Source of the DNA: Trichopria drosophilae
Taxonomy: Eukaryota > Arthropoda > Insecta > Hymenoptera > Diapriidae
Assembly (NCBI GenBank): GCA_030407085.1
Contig: CM059582.1
Span: forward strand, 156,388,501-156,452,500
Length of the DNA stretch: 64,000 bases
Direction: 5' to 3'
Numbering within the stretch: position 1 is the first letter of the stretch; every line of letters starts with the position of its first letter. The position numbers and the translations under genes were made by a program. Of the stretch, positions 14,188 to 25,839 are shown piece by piece. Below the pieces are notes generated by a model. The model made no database searches and was not told the DNA's origin. It worked only from the letters and a program-made list of their open reading frames with translations.

Positions 14188-14986
14188 GTATTATTTAAAG
14201 GATCATATGCAGTAATTACGCTACTAATTATATGACGATATCGACTGACCAGTTTAGAACTTACCTAATTAAACTGTCACATTTCTATTCGTATCTATGT
14301 TTCATGTAGTTCCTTCTCGTTGACAGCAGAAAATTACTCTATAAGAGAATAGGTTATATTTTTAAACCGGCTTCGAAGCGCATATTTTCTTAATGAAAGA
14401 GCTGAAAACATAGTAAAGACTAACCCACTTTCTACACCAATAAATTCTTTACATTAATTTTAAAGTGTTAAGTTATATATATCTGTATGTCATGGTTAAT
14501 AAGAAAATTTCTTGATTTGTTTATAATTATGTTTATATATTAATAATTATTACTTTTGTTATTACTAATTATGAATACTCTTTAATGCATCGTTTGAAAC
14601 GGAACTTACGCTATTAATTGCAAAGCATCCTGCCTTCTTCGCTTTTATCATAACGTCCTGAAAAAAAACGGGTGTAATTTTTTAAAAATATTTTTGTCGA
14701 ATTGAAAGAATATTTTCAACACTAACGGTGGCCAAATAATAGCATTACTATTAAGATTTTTTTGTATTTATATAAACTAAGATGGTGACCATAAAATAGT
14801 TGCCAGAAAGAAAAAAAAATCAACAACTTTGAAAATTTGATGTAAGAATTTATAAACTCGTGATAAACAAGTGAACATCATATTCATATTTTATATTCAG
14901 GGTGATCCAAAAGTATCGGAACTGCTGAATAATTTTGGAACAGTCATTCTTGTGAAAAAAAAAGTTTTAGGCTTTTATCCTGGATA
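14188..14986. other. AT-rich DNA, nothing recognised
   Basis: I see no gene, repeat or regulatory signature here. Confidence 0.5.
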
Positions 14987-15219
14987 TCACTCAAAAAAAA
15001 ATGTCTGGTTAAATACGACTGTACTATGTTTTCTGGTTATAATAACCAGAATTCTGGGTAGTTTAATTAAACAAATAATTATTTTAACCATAGCTCTAGT
15101 TTAATCAACAATATTTTTGGTTAAACCAATCAGAATTCTGATTATTTTAACCAGAAAAAATTATAAGGGCTTATTTAATCATCTTTTCTGGTTATTTTAA
15201 TTATTTTTTTTCTGAGTGA
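14987..15219. mobile_element. 233-base foldback MITE with TCACTCARAAAAAAA termini
   Basis: The left end TCACTCAAAAAAAAA and the right end (TTTTTTTCTGAGTGA) are reverse complements apart from one substitution. The interior is packed with CTGGTTA and TAACCAG in both orientations, which would let the whole element fold on itself. It has no coding capacity. The ends resemble the CACGGAGAAAAA-type MITE at 56001, but a TA duplication is not clean here. Confidence 0.6.
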
Positions 15220-16099
15220 TTCAATCATGACCTGAGATTTGACTTTGACCCTGACTTTGAATGTCATTTGAAGGTAATTTTTACCTTTTTAAATAATAAT
15301 ACATATTTTTTGCTTCAAAAATGGAAAGAGAGGAAAATTAAAAATAAAAAATATGTGTTTTTATATAAAAAGTTCACACAAACGTTGCAGCGACATTTAA
15401 GGTCAAGGTCAAATCTCACATTCTCCATCCGATTGAAATGGTTCAGGGAAAAACTTAATCTTTTTTCTATGCAATCCTGCAAAGTTATTTCACCGTTTTC
15501 ATAATAAATATATCGATTTTATACTTTTCTTGTAGCCAGTGTGTTAAATTGATTTGATTGATTTGATATAACTTAGGCCATTTGAACGTAAAAGGTTCAA
15601 TTTTGTATTTTTAATTATATAGTATTTCCAAAATGTATTAAAATATTCAAGAATATGTCAATTGGCAGTTAATTCTAGAGAAAAAAATTACCAATCGACT
15701 GATGAAATCAATTCGTAATCTTGATAGATTAAAACATCTCTATTTAAATCACTTTGATAAAATACAAAGAAACTCTCTCTAGAAAGTTTGCTATATTCGA
15801 CGCGCAGAGATTGATATGTCAGATTGTAGTTTTCTTCAAACCAATATATATATATATATATAAATCCGTTACAGAATATCTGGGTCACCGGAATCGTCTC
15901 TTAGAAAATTTTTTATTTAAGAGTAATCTTGTAACCGACGTGATCGCCTTATATGTGGATGCGGCTATAACTTCCGAACTAACAATGTGACGTTTAGTAA
16001 TTTAGTGTAGAAACTATCGCCTTTTCTTAAATTAACAATAGTTTCTCGTTTTTGTCGCAAGCAATCTTCATCGATATTCGATATTTCTAGATTTTCGAT
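15220..16099. other. AT-rich DNA with a short TA microsatellite
   Basis: A run of about ten TA repeats lies at 15844-15862. The open frames crossing it on both strands are symmetric by-products of the repeat. Nothing else was recognised. Confidence 0.5.
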
Positions 16100-16440
16100 G
16101 GAACAGTGTCGCGCAGTGTTATCAACGTGTAAAAGTATAGGTCAAAGACGAGATTGTTCACCAATGGAGAGAATCGAGTGAATCGAGAGGCATTTCACGA
16201 CAAACCCCGCGGCAAATTAAGCTCTGCCCGAGTGTGCTCGCCCTACGACGACTAATGAAATTCTACGGGGATGGTTATTGGTTGAAACGGATTGAGCTTT
16301 GCACACCAGCCAATGTAGATGGCCAAGTTGACACGACAGTCTCATAATTTAACAGTCTGTATAGTCGCCCTACAGAAACAATCAGTCGATACCATGTGTA
16401 TTGAACACGAGATACTTAATATACCATTGTATTAACACGT
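16100..16440. promoter_or_regulatory. Small G+C-rich patch with three CCAAT-box cores
   Basis: CpG content rises (TCGCGCAG, CCCCGCGGC, CCCTACGACGAC). CCAAT or its complement occurs at about 16159 (CACCAATGG), 16277 (TATTGGTTG) and 16309 (AGCCAATG). Clustered CCAAT boxes are a property of NF-Y-bound promoters and enhancers, but no start site or exon is visible. Confidence 0.25.
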
Positions 16441-16904
16441 CGCAGTCGTTTTATTAATCGGTTTGTCCTTCAAATTACTGTCAGATTTTATATTTTCGAA
16501 TTTAGTAATACACAAGTTGAGGGCAGTACATTAAAATCAAAATTGATATGTGACTTTGACAACTTCTTATAAAAGGAACTTATTTTAGTATCAGAATATT
16601 ATTGCAATAACAATTTTTAGAAGCGGAAAATGAACAAACGTTTTAACCTTTTGAAACACGGTGTCCTTTCTGTAGGACGCCTTTTTGTAATTCATTTTTT
16701 AAATTTTTCAGTAGATTAAAATTGAATTTTAGTGCAAATTTTTTCTTCCATACTTCTATAACATATTTTTAAATGTAAAAAAGTTTATATTTATTATGAA
16801 TTATTGTGTTAAATTGTTTATAATGATGAACAATGTATAAAAATTACGTGTTCTTTACAAAGAATGTATGCTGAAAAGAAACCGTCGTTGAACTAAGCCG
16901 AAAT

Positions 16905-17158
16905 GTGATTGTCGAGGTCACTGATTACGAATCAAGCATCAGATTTTCAAAATTAAAAATGACGGATCCAAGATGGCCGACGAAATATAAAAATTTACTT
17001 GATATTGGTGAAACTCGGTATTTGGAGGTTTTCGAGGTTCCTGATTACGAATGTGGCCATAGATTTTCAAAATTCAAAATAGCTGATCCGATATAGCCGA
17101 CCAAAATGTAAAAATGTTCTTGATAGAAGTGAAACGGGGTACTCGGGGGTTTTCTAGC
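16905..17158 (+). repeat. Two forward monomers (120-base period) in element A
   Basis: CTGATTACGAAT occurs at 16921 and 17041, exactly 120 bases apart. Each is followed by AGATTTTCAAAATT and a block of the form AAAATGACGGATCCAAGATGGC or AAAATAGCTGATCCGATATAGC. A GAAAC..GGTA(T/C)TYGGRGGTTTTC segment follows. Confidence 0.8.
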
Positions 17159-17324
17159 GAATTCAACGTGAATGTCCGAAATGTAAAAAGTTATATCTGA
17201 CTAAAATGAAACTGAATACTAAATAATGTTACATTTTCAAGATAAAATTTAGCAGATTCAACAAGTGGGCACGAATGCTGACATTTCATATTACTTCTTT
17301 TACGACCTCGAAAAGTGTCTACAT

Positions 17325-17640
17325 TTTGGCGGTCATGTTGAATCCGTCATTTTAAATTTTGAAAATCTAATATTAGATTCGTAATCTATGATCCCGAAAA
17401 CTGTGGGGTACTCAGTCTCACAGTATCTCGATGAAATAAATTTTTAAATTTCGGTCAGCCATCTTAGATCCGCCATCTTGAGTTTTGAAAATCGGAAACC
17501 AGCTTCGTAATCAGCAACCTCGAAAATCCCCGAGTACCTATTTTCACCTCGATCAAATACATTTATTAATTTGTATTGGCCATGTTGGATCCGCCATTTT
17601 GAATTTTGAAAACCCCCGAGTGACAAGTTTCAGCTATTTT
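17325..17640 (-). repeat. Reverse monomers in element A (two complete, one truncated)
   Basis: The reverse landmark TCGTAATC occurs at 17379 and 17505, a spacing of 126. Each is preceded by an AATCCGTCATTTTAAATTTTGAAAA-type block. A third, shortened copy ends near 17640 with TTGGATCCGCCATTTTGAA at about 17587. Together with the forward pair this makes the centre of element A a foldback of the same unit. Confidence 0.75.
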
Positions 17641-17675
17641 CCGCGGAAATAAAAATGTATGTTTCAAAGGGTTAA

Positions 17676-19779
17676 TTTAATATTGTAATGTTATACACAT
17701 GAATGTATAATATACATAATTTACTTATCATTTATATCTAAAAGTAATTTATATATAAAGTATTTTACACTAAGGACGACTCAACTTTTTTCATTTGTAA
17801 CGTTGCTCGTATAACATTAACACGTAAATCAATACAATGAAAAGGGTATCTATTACATTATTATCAAATTCAACGTTTACAGAATGAAGGCTTACTGGCT
17901 CTAAAAATATGCCTTTAATTAGCACTTACGAATTTAGATAGTTACTAGTAAGAATTAAGAGGGAAAAAGGAAAATTTGTGAGGTGAAACGGGATAAGAAT
18001 TTATCCTAATGAAATAAACCTTTGAAGAAGCTTACAAAGCACTTTTTTGCGAGTCCCACGTCTGCAGTTTCAGCTGTTCTGGATTTTCTGTGGGATAATT
18101 TCTTCAATCACATGCTCTTTCTGCGACTTAATTATAATACACTAAATTCGAAATTACATTTAAGCAAGATAATTTTGTAAAGCAAATCAAGATTTCTTAT
18201 TAAAAAATCAGATATCATTGCCGTAACTGCAGTGGAATTATATTTTAAAATTTAAATGGTTCATGGAATTTACATTTATTTTCATACATTAATATCGCTC
18301 AATTTAAAATCGTGAACTATATACAAAATCAAATCTTTATGTAAAATTGAAGAAAACGTTAACTTTTAAGTGTCTTTAATTTTTTTAAAACCTTTCTTTG
18401 ATTTTAAAGACCTCTTGATTTTCACTTCGGGAATAGTTACATTAGAGACCGAAATATTTTTAAAGCTGTGTAGGAAAATCCGAGTTCATGTTACTTGTAA
18501 AATAAGCTGGTGGCTAAAAAAATGTGGATAATCGATTCTGACTATATTGAATCCGAATGCGCTCTCCCCAGAATCGCTTTTTAGCCGAACTGAGTTGCCA
18601 AAAATCGACGAACAGAATTTCACATGCAATTCGTACGTGAGTACAATGTTTTAATACAAAACGAAGATTTAAATGCAAGCTTGAAATGTTCCAGCCATTC
18701 GTTGACAGAGCTGGAAAGCTATAAATAATTTCTGCTAATCGGAGGGTACATTTCTGTATAATTTTTTATATATTTGTTGGGAATGTTTATCATAAAATTT
18801 AAAAATGAAATATATTTTTAATAGTACGACATTTTATTAAAAACACAATACTGATTTTTAAAACTATTATGTATGATAACACTCTGATGTATAACACTTG
18901 AAATTAAAACCTTTGTACAAACAAAAAAATAATTGAATGGAAACTAAATTGCAGGATTTTTTCAATTATTAATACTTAGTAATAATACTTAATAACTTCG
19001 TAATATGTATAATTATTTGATCGTCTACGATGTCCGTCACGTATTTATGTAATATTTTTTATTAATCGGAGTTCCTCCTTTACCCATACATATTGTAAAC
19101 GAGATGAATTATAAGCTCGACTTGGTGTGGGATGGACAAAACATTGGAATATTGACAACCTACAATTTAGTGTTTTCTATTTCTTTCACAACAAAAAACA
19201 AAAGATGATTATGAGAAAAAAGAGAAGGTAGTAATATAAATACAGTTTCTGATAAAATGCTTTAATAAGAGAATGTTAGTAATTTAAAAGTACACATTCT
19301 CCTTGGTGAACTTATTATTTTGTATTAATACTGACTAAGTTATTACTTAGAAAACATTTATGAAAAATCACCAAATATTAAAATTAAAAAAATGAAGGAT
19401 ATCGGGTCGGTACTGTAGAGCATTTTGACTGCTTTTTTCTTTCGCCTAATAAAAAAGTTTTTCAGTGTTCTCTTGTGTTCGTTCATGTCACTGGCATATA
19501 TTTGATATTTTTGTAGACAAAGTCATGTGTGAGGTTGCTAGTCGATGTTTTGATAAGCCCGTGTGTTTCTAAAACCATTTAATATTCCTCTACGCGAGGC
19601 ATATACTTACACTTTACCAAAAATTCTGTTCGTCGACTTCTGACACCAATATTAGATTCCGCGCATGGAAAACCTTTAGAAAAGTTTAGATCGGTTTCTG
19701 GGTAAGGAGATCTGCCTGATTTTTTCGGACTATGCCATCGCTAACTTAACTTGTACCATACATAATAGTATATTATGCT
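17676..19779. other. AT-rich DNA, no gene recognised
   Basis: There are chance frames only. No inverted-repeat element or tRNA-like sequence was found. Confidence 0.5.
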
Positions 19780-20180
19780 TCAAGGGAGGAAAGCGTGCGA
19801 TTCCTGAGCAGGAGGTTTGCTGCTCGAGCGTCGCGAGAGCAGCCCTCATGCGAGGTGCGCGCGCTGGCTTCCAGTGTGGCATACGCTATTTTTCTCCCGA
19901 CTCCATCCATTACTCCGGATGGCGGCACTTTCCGTCCCTAGGGAGTAATTAGAACAGAGTGCGCATGCGCGATGGCGCCCGGGCGGAATCGGCAACTTTC
20001 GTCCCGCGTTCCAGGCATGGAATACGGACATTCCGACGCGGTAGGGAGAAAAAACATTTCTTTTACAGTATTCCGTGGAATACCACCAATAATACCATCG
20101 CCCGTTTCGGGAATATCAGTTAATAGCTTTTGGTTGCCCTCGTTTTTATGTTGCCATGTCACTTTTTGTCCTGTGCGTCA
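19780..20180. promoter_or_regulatory. CpG-rich island with an NRF1/Ewg-type palindrome
   Basis: This 400-base block is abruptly G+C-rich, with many CpGs (GAGCGTCGCGAGAG, GGTGCGCGCGC). The palindrome TGCGCATGCGCG at 19960-19971 matches the YGCGCAYGCGCR consensus of vertebrate NRF1, whose insect orthologue is Erect wing. It is followed at once by GATGGCG, a YY1/Pho-like core. Frames on both strands are open because of composition, and none looks like a known protein. A CpG-type promoter or enhancer is the best reading. Confidence 0.4.
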
Positions 20181-21600
20181 AATTCGAAGGCATATAATTA
20201 TTACTTTAATTTCTACAGCCGAGTTTAATTTAAAAAAGAACAACACAATGATAAAAGTACAATATTTATATTTATAAGAGTTATAAAGAATTAGTATTTT
20301 GAATTTCAAATTTTATATGAAACTTTTAGAATCGTATATATGATATAAACTTTTATGTTCGAATTGAGGATATGTTCTTAATTGCACAAGTCCAGCAATC
20401 TAAAAAAGCGCTAGTGATTGATAATTCGAGAAAAAATGTTCTTCCACCGAAAATGTTGATTTCTGCATTATGTATTCTTTGTTGTATTATATATAAACTG
20501 TTGAAATATTACAAGCTTCAGCCGTACCGAACTTGCTGAAGATTATAAACGTAATACCTTTAGTGAGCTCATTTTGTACTTGCATTTTTTTTTAAATTAT
20601 GAACGTGTATGTCTGCAGATTTTGCTAAAAACCTTATAATATAAAAGTACATGTCATATATATAATTGGGATGTGAAAAAATATGAGAGAACCTATAGTC
20701 GTGCTGTTTTCAGCATAATGAATTAATTTTGATCTGTGACAATAATACATATCAATAAGAACAAAAGTAGTTCGGCACTTTATCCGATGCTTGTATTTGT
20801 AGGCATGAATATTTCGTGTCACACTGTTATTAAAGTTAGATAACACTGGCTAAATCCCAAAAATTGTTGATATTCTAACAAAATTTTATATTGATAGGTT
20901 TTCGTAATAGCTGATTCAGAATCTGAAATAAAAATTGGGAATCTTAAATTGAATAAAGTATTTTGAAGACGGATTAAATTATTTTTTAATATTTTATACC
21001 AAAGATTGACGAGGTCGCTGACGCCAAATCTGAAGTCAAAATAACAAATATAATGGTGATTAACTAACGTGTCTTCTACAGTAAATAAGCAAATAAAAAT
21101 GAAATATTGCAAAAACAGAAAAGAAATATTCTATGCTCATTTTCACGCAGAGTAAATGACCGCAAAAGAATTAAATGAACGGTAATTTTTTATTTATATA
21201 TTAAATTTCTTCGCTGAGTACTATAAGTGTAGACAAAACAAATAACTATATTTCTCAGTCAAAGTGGAAATATAAACGGGCAGGAATCAAAAAATGCACA
21301 AATCATTCATACAATCTTCGTTGAATTCCTCGACTGCCATTAGCTGAAAGACAACACGAAGACTCTTATATTCAGCAGCAAAAGGCGCATACGTTGTACA
21401 AGCTAAGCATTGTACGATATTGCAGGTTCTGAATTGAAAAATTCAATAAAATGGGTTGGAATTGTTATTTCATTTATTTACCTATATTATGTTGGAAAGT
21501 TGAAATTTTTCTTTAATGTACGACAAAAGTAAGGTCATAAAAAAATCGAATGGATGGAATAGAAAATACATATTCTGCAACAAGTGGCATTTTTAAATCC
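20181..21600. other. AT-rich DNA, nothing recognised
   Basis: No element, gene or motif was identified. Open frames near 20820-21110 are chance. Confidence 0.5.
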
Positions 21601-23520
21601 TTATAAGAGTCATTCCATGTCAACAATATCAAAGTTGTGGTCGATGTCGCGGAATTCAACGAAAATAAAATATTTGATAGGTATAGGCGTGGGAAATAAC
21701 ATGGTAAAATATTTTTCCAACATTTTCAAAATGGCGGCCGTGAGGTCATATTCACTGAATTTCTTTAAATTACGATATCTATTTTTCTAATTATCGCATT
21801 TAAATGGGACTACGCGCATTTTGTTTACAAAACGAGTACTTTTATCTAAAAATAAGACAATTTTTTTCTTCTTAATTTGACCAAAAAACAGTCCAAAAAA
21901 ATTTTCAACTTAAATTTTTGCACAAAACGCTTATTTTTTTTCAAATTTGATATCTCATTTTGTAGAAAAACCTTTCAGCTTTCATTAAAAAAAAAATTAT
22001 GGAGACTCTTTTCATTTTCGAGATATGATTTTTTAAAGAGCGCGACTCCGGCTTTCGCCGGTGCGCTGAGTCGCGCTTCAGGTACAGTTCGGAGCGCTAT
22101 CACTACTCCTCCCATTATACATTAGATATTGGTTATTTATATACCGTTCAGTTTTTAAACAATACGGGACGTTAAATTCCTTCTCAATACGTCGAGCTTT
22201 CCATGATTTTGGTACCATGGTTAAATGTGTTACTTTCTCTGAATTACGATCCGCTAATGCTATTTTTACCACGTTTTTATTAACTCGTATTCTTGTCTGT
22301 CTGACTGTTTGTCGGTGCAAATTTTCTTGTAATTCATCAACTATGACTTGTATATCATTATCTGCAGGACGTACTTTTGTAAAAACTTTTCTTAATTCGC
22401 GATCAAGACTCTGTTTTATTTCAATTATTTTACTCTTTTCGGCAGCTTCTGACGTGCGATCTTTTCAGCTTGAAATTGGAGAAACATGTAAAAGTTCGAG
22501 GATTTTATTTAAATTTGTTAGAGCAGCTTCATCACTAATTATTTTATCCATACTGTCTATTTCTTAATCCATTTCTATTTCCCCTATTTCATTCTCAGTC
22601 TCATGAGACTGAGTAGAATTTCCAGAACCCTGAGATATTTCGGGCCTTGACGATGAAGTATCATCGATCGGAACACTCACAAGTTTAGATGATGTCATCA
22701 AACGACACGAATTACAAATTACTTTACCTAACCATATATCAGATTTTAGATTAAGCCTATTACATAACCGGTGAGTAATATGACGAAATTCTTTATTCTA
22801 AAGTATTGACGCATGACCCTTTTTCTTGAAAGGATTGCAGCAATGAATCAGAGAAGCCATAGTAATTGGAAGATAATGTTAGTGCAAAAACTTAACAGAT
22901 TTAAAAATGACTTGCAGAACCATTCAAATAAATATCCAACTTACTGGAGTGTTAATAATGCATTCTTTTATACAAACGGAATCACATTTTACTTACGAGA
23001 AAAAAACGGTCCCTCGATAACGCTCCAAACTGCACCTGAAGCGCGGCTGAGCGCACCGGCGAAAGCCGGAGTCGCGCTCTTTAAAAAAGCATATCTCGAA
23101 AACGAAAAGAATCTTCATCAATTTTATTTGTTTGAATGAAAGCTGAAAGGTTTTTCTATAAAATGAGATATCGAATTTGAAAAAAAAGCGTTTTGGGCAA
23201 AAATTTAAGTTGAAATTTTTTTTGAACCGTTTTTTGGTCAAATTAACAAGAAAAAAAAATTGTCTTATTTTTAGATAAAAGTACTCATTTTTGTGAACAA
23301 AATGCGCGTAGTCCCATTTAAATGCGATAATTAGAAAAATAGATATCGTAATTTAAAGAAATTCAGTGAATATGACCTCACGGCCGCCATTTTGAAAATG
23401 TTGGAAAAATATTTTACCATGTTATTTTCCACGCCTATACTTATAAAATATTTCATTTTCGTTGAATTCCGCGACATCGACCACAACTTTGATACTGTTG
23501 ACATGGAATGAGTCATAAGA
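21601..23520. mobile_element. 1.9 kb DNA transposon relic with about 500-base inverted repeats
   Basis: The left arm (about 21605-22105) and the right arm (about 23013-23516) are reverse complements over some 500 bases. Shared landmarks include TCATTCCATGTCAACA, CAAAATGGCGGCCGTGAGGT and a G+C-rich inner block CTCCGGCTTTCGCCGGTGCG. ATAAGA occurs just outside both ends (21603-21608 and 23515-23520) and may be the target duplication, although the last few bases of the ends do not match cleanly. The 0.9 kb centre carries a minus-strand gene remnant, described separately. Because only the first part of that gene survives, this is an internally deleted copy that would need a transposase from elsewhere. 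Confidence 0.85.
22078..22860 (-). pseudogene. Broken transposon-borne gene with zinc-binding-like start and helix-turn-helix-like segment
   Basis: Read on the minus strand from the ATG at 22858-22860, one frame runs for 260 codons to 22078 with three in-frame stops: TAG at 22798-22800, TAA at 22564-22566 and TGA at 22465-22467. The first residues read MASLIHCCNPFKKKGHA. Further in come a Cys-x(15)-Cys-x2-Cys pattern ending GKVICNSCR, an acidic Ser/Glu-rich stretch with an HETENE motif, and a basic segment ending LTMVPKSWKARRIEKEFNV. The paired-Cys start and the PKSW...EFNV segment resemble uncharacterised proteins I recall from repetitive elements of insects and cnidarians: a Cys-rich N-terminal domain, then a helix-turn-helix-like region. 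I cannot name the family with certainty. The frame ends where the left inverted repeat begins, so the catalytic part is missing. The product is non-functional as it stands. Confidence 0.6.
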
Positions 23521-23689
23521 TAAACATAGCCGGGAAGTTTGAATTAAAACTAGTAGTTCATTCACTGATGATTATCATTCTTTTCTTCAGAGCAGAGGGG
23601 AAATCTGACTCTACTCTAACAGGAAAAATAGTTTTCAATCATATGTGTTTCATAAAGCAACTCCAGACCTTTGTGTCAGATTATCCTCC

Positions 23690-24910
23690 TTCATAGACGG
23701 GCAAGCGCTACGCGTTTTGCGTGTGCGAAGCCGATAAATTCTATGTCAACCACACGAAAGGACCGTTCGGCGCAACGACAGGGCTGATATTATTAGTTTA
23801 CGGGAACATTAACTAAACTATAGACACGGCTACTGTAGAGCGAAGTTCGTGGTGGGAGAAACGAAAGCCGGTAGTGGTCGGTTGGTCAGCTCGCACCCTC
23901 GTTGTTTATGCCACATTAGCCGCAGTAGTTGCGTCAGAGCCCTTAACTACCCTACGAACTAAACACCGTGCAACCCCCTTTTGTCTGCCCCCTCCCATTG
24001 GCCTCGTGAAACTGCTATACTCGGTCCTCTTCTGCGAATAGCAGCAGCTTCGGTGAGCGAGTACCGCGCAAATAGAGACACGTACGCCATAGTCCTACAC
24101 AAGTGTGTCCGACGCTCGTTCGTCTAGTCAGCATAACCTATTCTAGTGTCTAACGCGATACGGTTATCTCCTAGTCTCGTAAGCGCGTATCCGCGACCCG
24201 CCGGTGCAATTCAACTTATTTCGCGAACTGGTTATGCGCGAGATCCCAGCCAATTACATTTCCAGCCAGCCATACCCAGCACTTTTCGACAATGAGACAG
24301 TTGGGAAAATCGGCTGAAGTTACGCATCCCCATCGGCCAACAGGTTAGGGCGATATATGGCCGATTCGTTGATACTCGGTGGAAGGCAGGATCGTATATG
24401 TTGATTTGATGAACTATGGATGCGCCGGCAACGGACTAGACAAACGCTCGTGAATTTGGGGCTTGCTAACTGCTGGTAGATAGTTACTACGGCTCAGTAA
24501 CGAGCCAAAGGCCAGTGAGAACCCGCGTTCGAAAATGGTACTGTGTTCAGGCCGTGCTTGGTTTTCGTTTAAACCACCACCTGACAGTTCTGTTTCCCGC
24601 TCGCCATGAACCGGAGATCCGTTGAATGCGCATGTAGACACCGTACATGTCGGTTCGTTCACATCCGACGAGGCCATTTGTTAGTACCAAAAGAACCGAA
24701 TGCGGTGATGCACATGTATAGGCTACTTTCTGGAAGATGAATTTGACCAGATTAAGGTAACGGATTACTGACTATATATTTCACCAAACGCGGAAACGAG
24801 TTTGAGGGTAACGACCGAAAGCGATGAGACGAGAGGCAGATTGGATGGAGGCGAGACAATGCATCAATGGGAGACATGAACTCTTGACGCAGTTTCGACG
24901 TTCTAATGTT
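23690..24910. promoter_or_regulatory. Largest G+C/CpG-rich island of the window
   Basis: For about 1.2 kb the DNA is rich in G+C and CpG, in sharp contrast to its flanks. It holds CCCCCTCCCATTGGCC (inverted CCAAT with a C-rich tract, about 23988-24003), a further CCAAT core near 24250, and many short CpG clusters. Two candidate first coding exons start here. The first is on the plus strand at 24291 (ATGAGACAGTTGGG..., open to a possible CAACAG/GTTAGG donor at about 24343). The second is on the minus strand at 24677. A promoter or untranslated first exon of a gene with distant further exons would explain the island, though none of this is proven. Confidence 0.35.
24414..24677 (-). CDS. Candidate first coding exon or small ORF (87 codons), unrecognised
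   Basis: The ATG at 24677 sits in a favourable insect start context (AACAAATGGC). The frame stays open for 87 codons, beginning MASSDVNEPTCTVSTCAF. It is rich in Ser, Gly, Glu and polar residues, with no membrane segment and no recognised domain. Its base composition is unlike the chance frames of the AT-rich flanks, but the whole island is G+C-rich, which weakens that argument. A possible splice donor, CAG/GTGGTG, lies inside the frame about 100 bases from the start. It could equally be a chance frame in regulatory DNA. Confidence 0.25.
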   Translation of the reverse strand: MASSDVNEPTCTVSTCAFNGSPVHGERETELSGGGLNENQARPEHSTIFERGFSLAFGSLLSRSNYLPAVSKPQIHERLSSPLPAHP

Positions 24911-25101
24911 TTGTCCTTTTACAGGAAAATACCGAATAGGGAATTTTAATTAATTACTGGAGAACTAGTTTGTTATATGCTGCTATAATAAATATCTAAG
25001 GAGATTCGTTAATATCTTACTAGTTAAAATACTGTATATCTATAGAAATGCATATAAAAATTTTATTACTTGATAATAGCAAATACGACTTTTATATAAA
25101 A

Positions 25102-25437
25102 CGTCCGGGAAAAAATGGATTATATACAATTTTTGATACAATTAGATCCAATTATATACAATTATATATAATTATATATGGATTTTGGCCGTATATAATT
25201 ATATACAAAGCCGCCAATTATATACAATTATATATGCTAATATATAATTATATACGGCCAAAATCCATATATAATTATATATAATTGTATATAATTGGAT
25301 CTAATTGTATCAAAAATTGTATATAATTGTATATAATCGTATATAAACATATATAATTATATCTTATTATATATAATTGGATCTAATTGTATCAAAAAAT
25401 GTATATAATTATATATAATCCATTTTTTCCCGGGCGG
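25102..25437. mobile_element. AT-rich nested palindrome with CGYCCGGGAAAAAATGG ends
   Basis: The left end CGTCCGGGAAAAAATGG and the reverse complement of the right end, CGCCCGGGAAAAAATGG, differ by one base. Both continue into TTATATAC-type repeats and a shared TTGATACAATTAGATCCAAT block. Inside lies a second palindrome: ATGGATTTTGGCCGTATATA at about 25178-25197 is repeated in reverse near 25250-25270. GGATCTAATTGTATCAAAAA also occurs twice on the right side. The element is built almost entirely from TATATAATT-like units and encodes no protein. The frames it opens are repeat by-products. Confidence 0.75.
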
Positions 25438-25839
25438 TAATAACCATTTAAGAATTAATTATGTCATTAACTTTTAATAAATCGCTGATTTGTCTAATGA
25501 GGAAATGTTAGCGACTTTACATTCTTTCCATAAAAAATGTCATTTTCTTAAATCAGGGATGAAATGCCTCTGATAGATGTAAACAACACGGTAAATTGGT
25601 ACTTTTTATGCATATAATTACTTACAAATCTACATTTAGAATTTTATGAAGATAGTGGTACGCAAAGCCATATTTGCCGACAATATATGGAAAAATCTAC
25701 TTTTGAAACGAATAATTTCATAACCAGACAGTTAATCAATTTCTCATTTTAACTTTTGATATACTTATCTGTTGATAAACAAAATTAAGAACTTCATCTT
25801 AGATGGCAGTTATTCAGTAATGGAAATGAATTTTCGCCC
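25438..25839. other. AT-rich spacer, nothing recognised
   Basis: No gene or repeat of note was seen between the two TATATA-rich blocks. Confidence 0.45.

Larger units (their letters stand above)
16643..17675. mobile_element. piggyBac-like non-autonomous element A flanked by TTAA
   Basis: TTAA stands at 16643-16646 and again at 17672-17675. Immediately inside are CCTTTTGAAAC on the left and, on the right, the reverse complement of CCCTTTGAAAC. A TTAA target duplication next to CC(C)TTT ends is characteristic of the piggyBac superfamily. The 1025-base body encodes no transposase. It contains two forward and about two and a half reverse copies of a 120-126-base monomer, so it folds back on itself. 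It is therefore a MITE-like passenger mobilised in trans, if it was ever mobile. Confidence 0.75.

Noticed and set aside
21601..23520. Frames within the inverted repeats (21877-22125 plus, 22993-23241 minus and others) as genes
   Set aside because: They are the same Lys/Phe-rich chance frame read in the two mirrored arms.
25048..25284. Ile/Tyr-rich 78-codon frame
   Set aside because: It is a translation of the TATATAATT repeat units of the nested palindrome.
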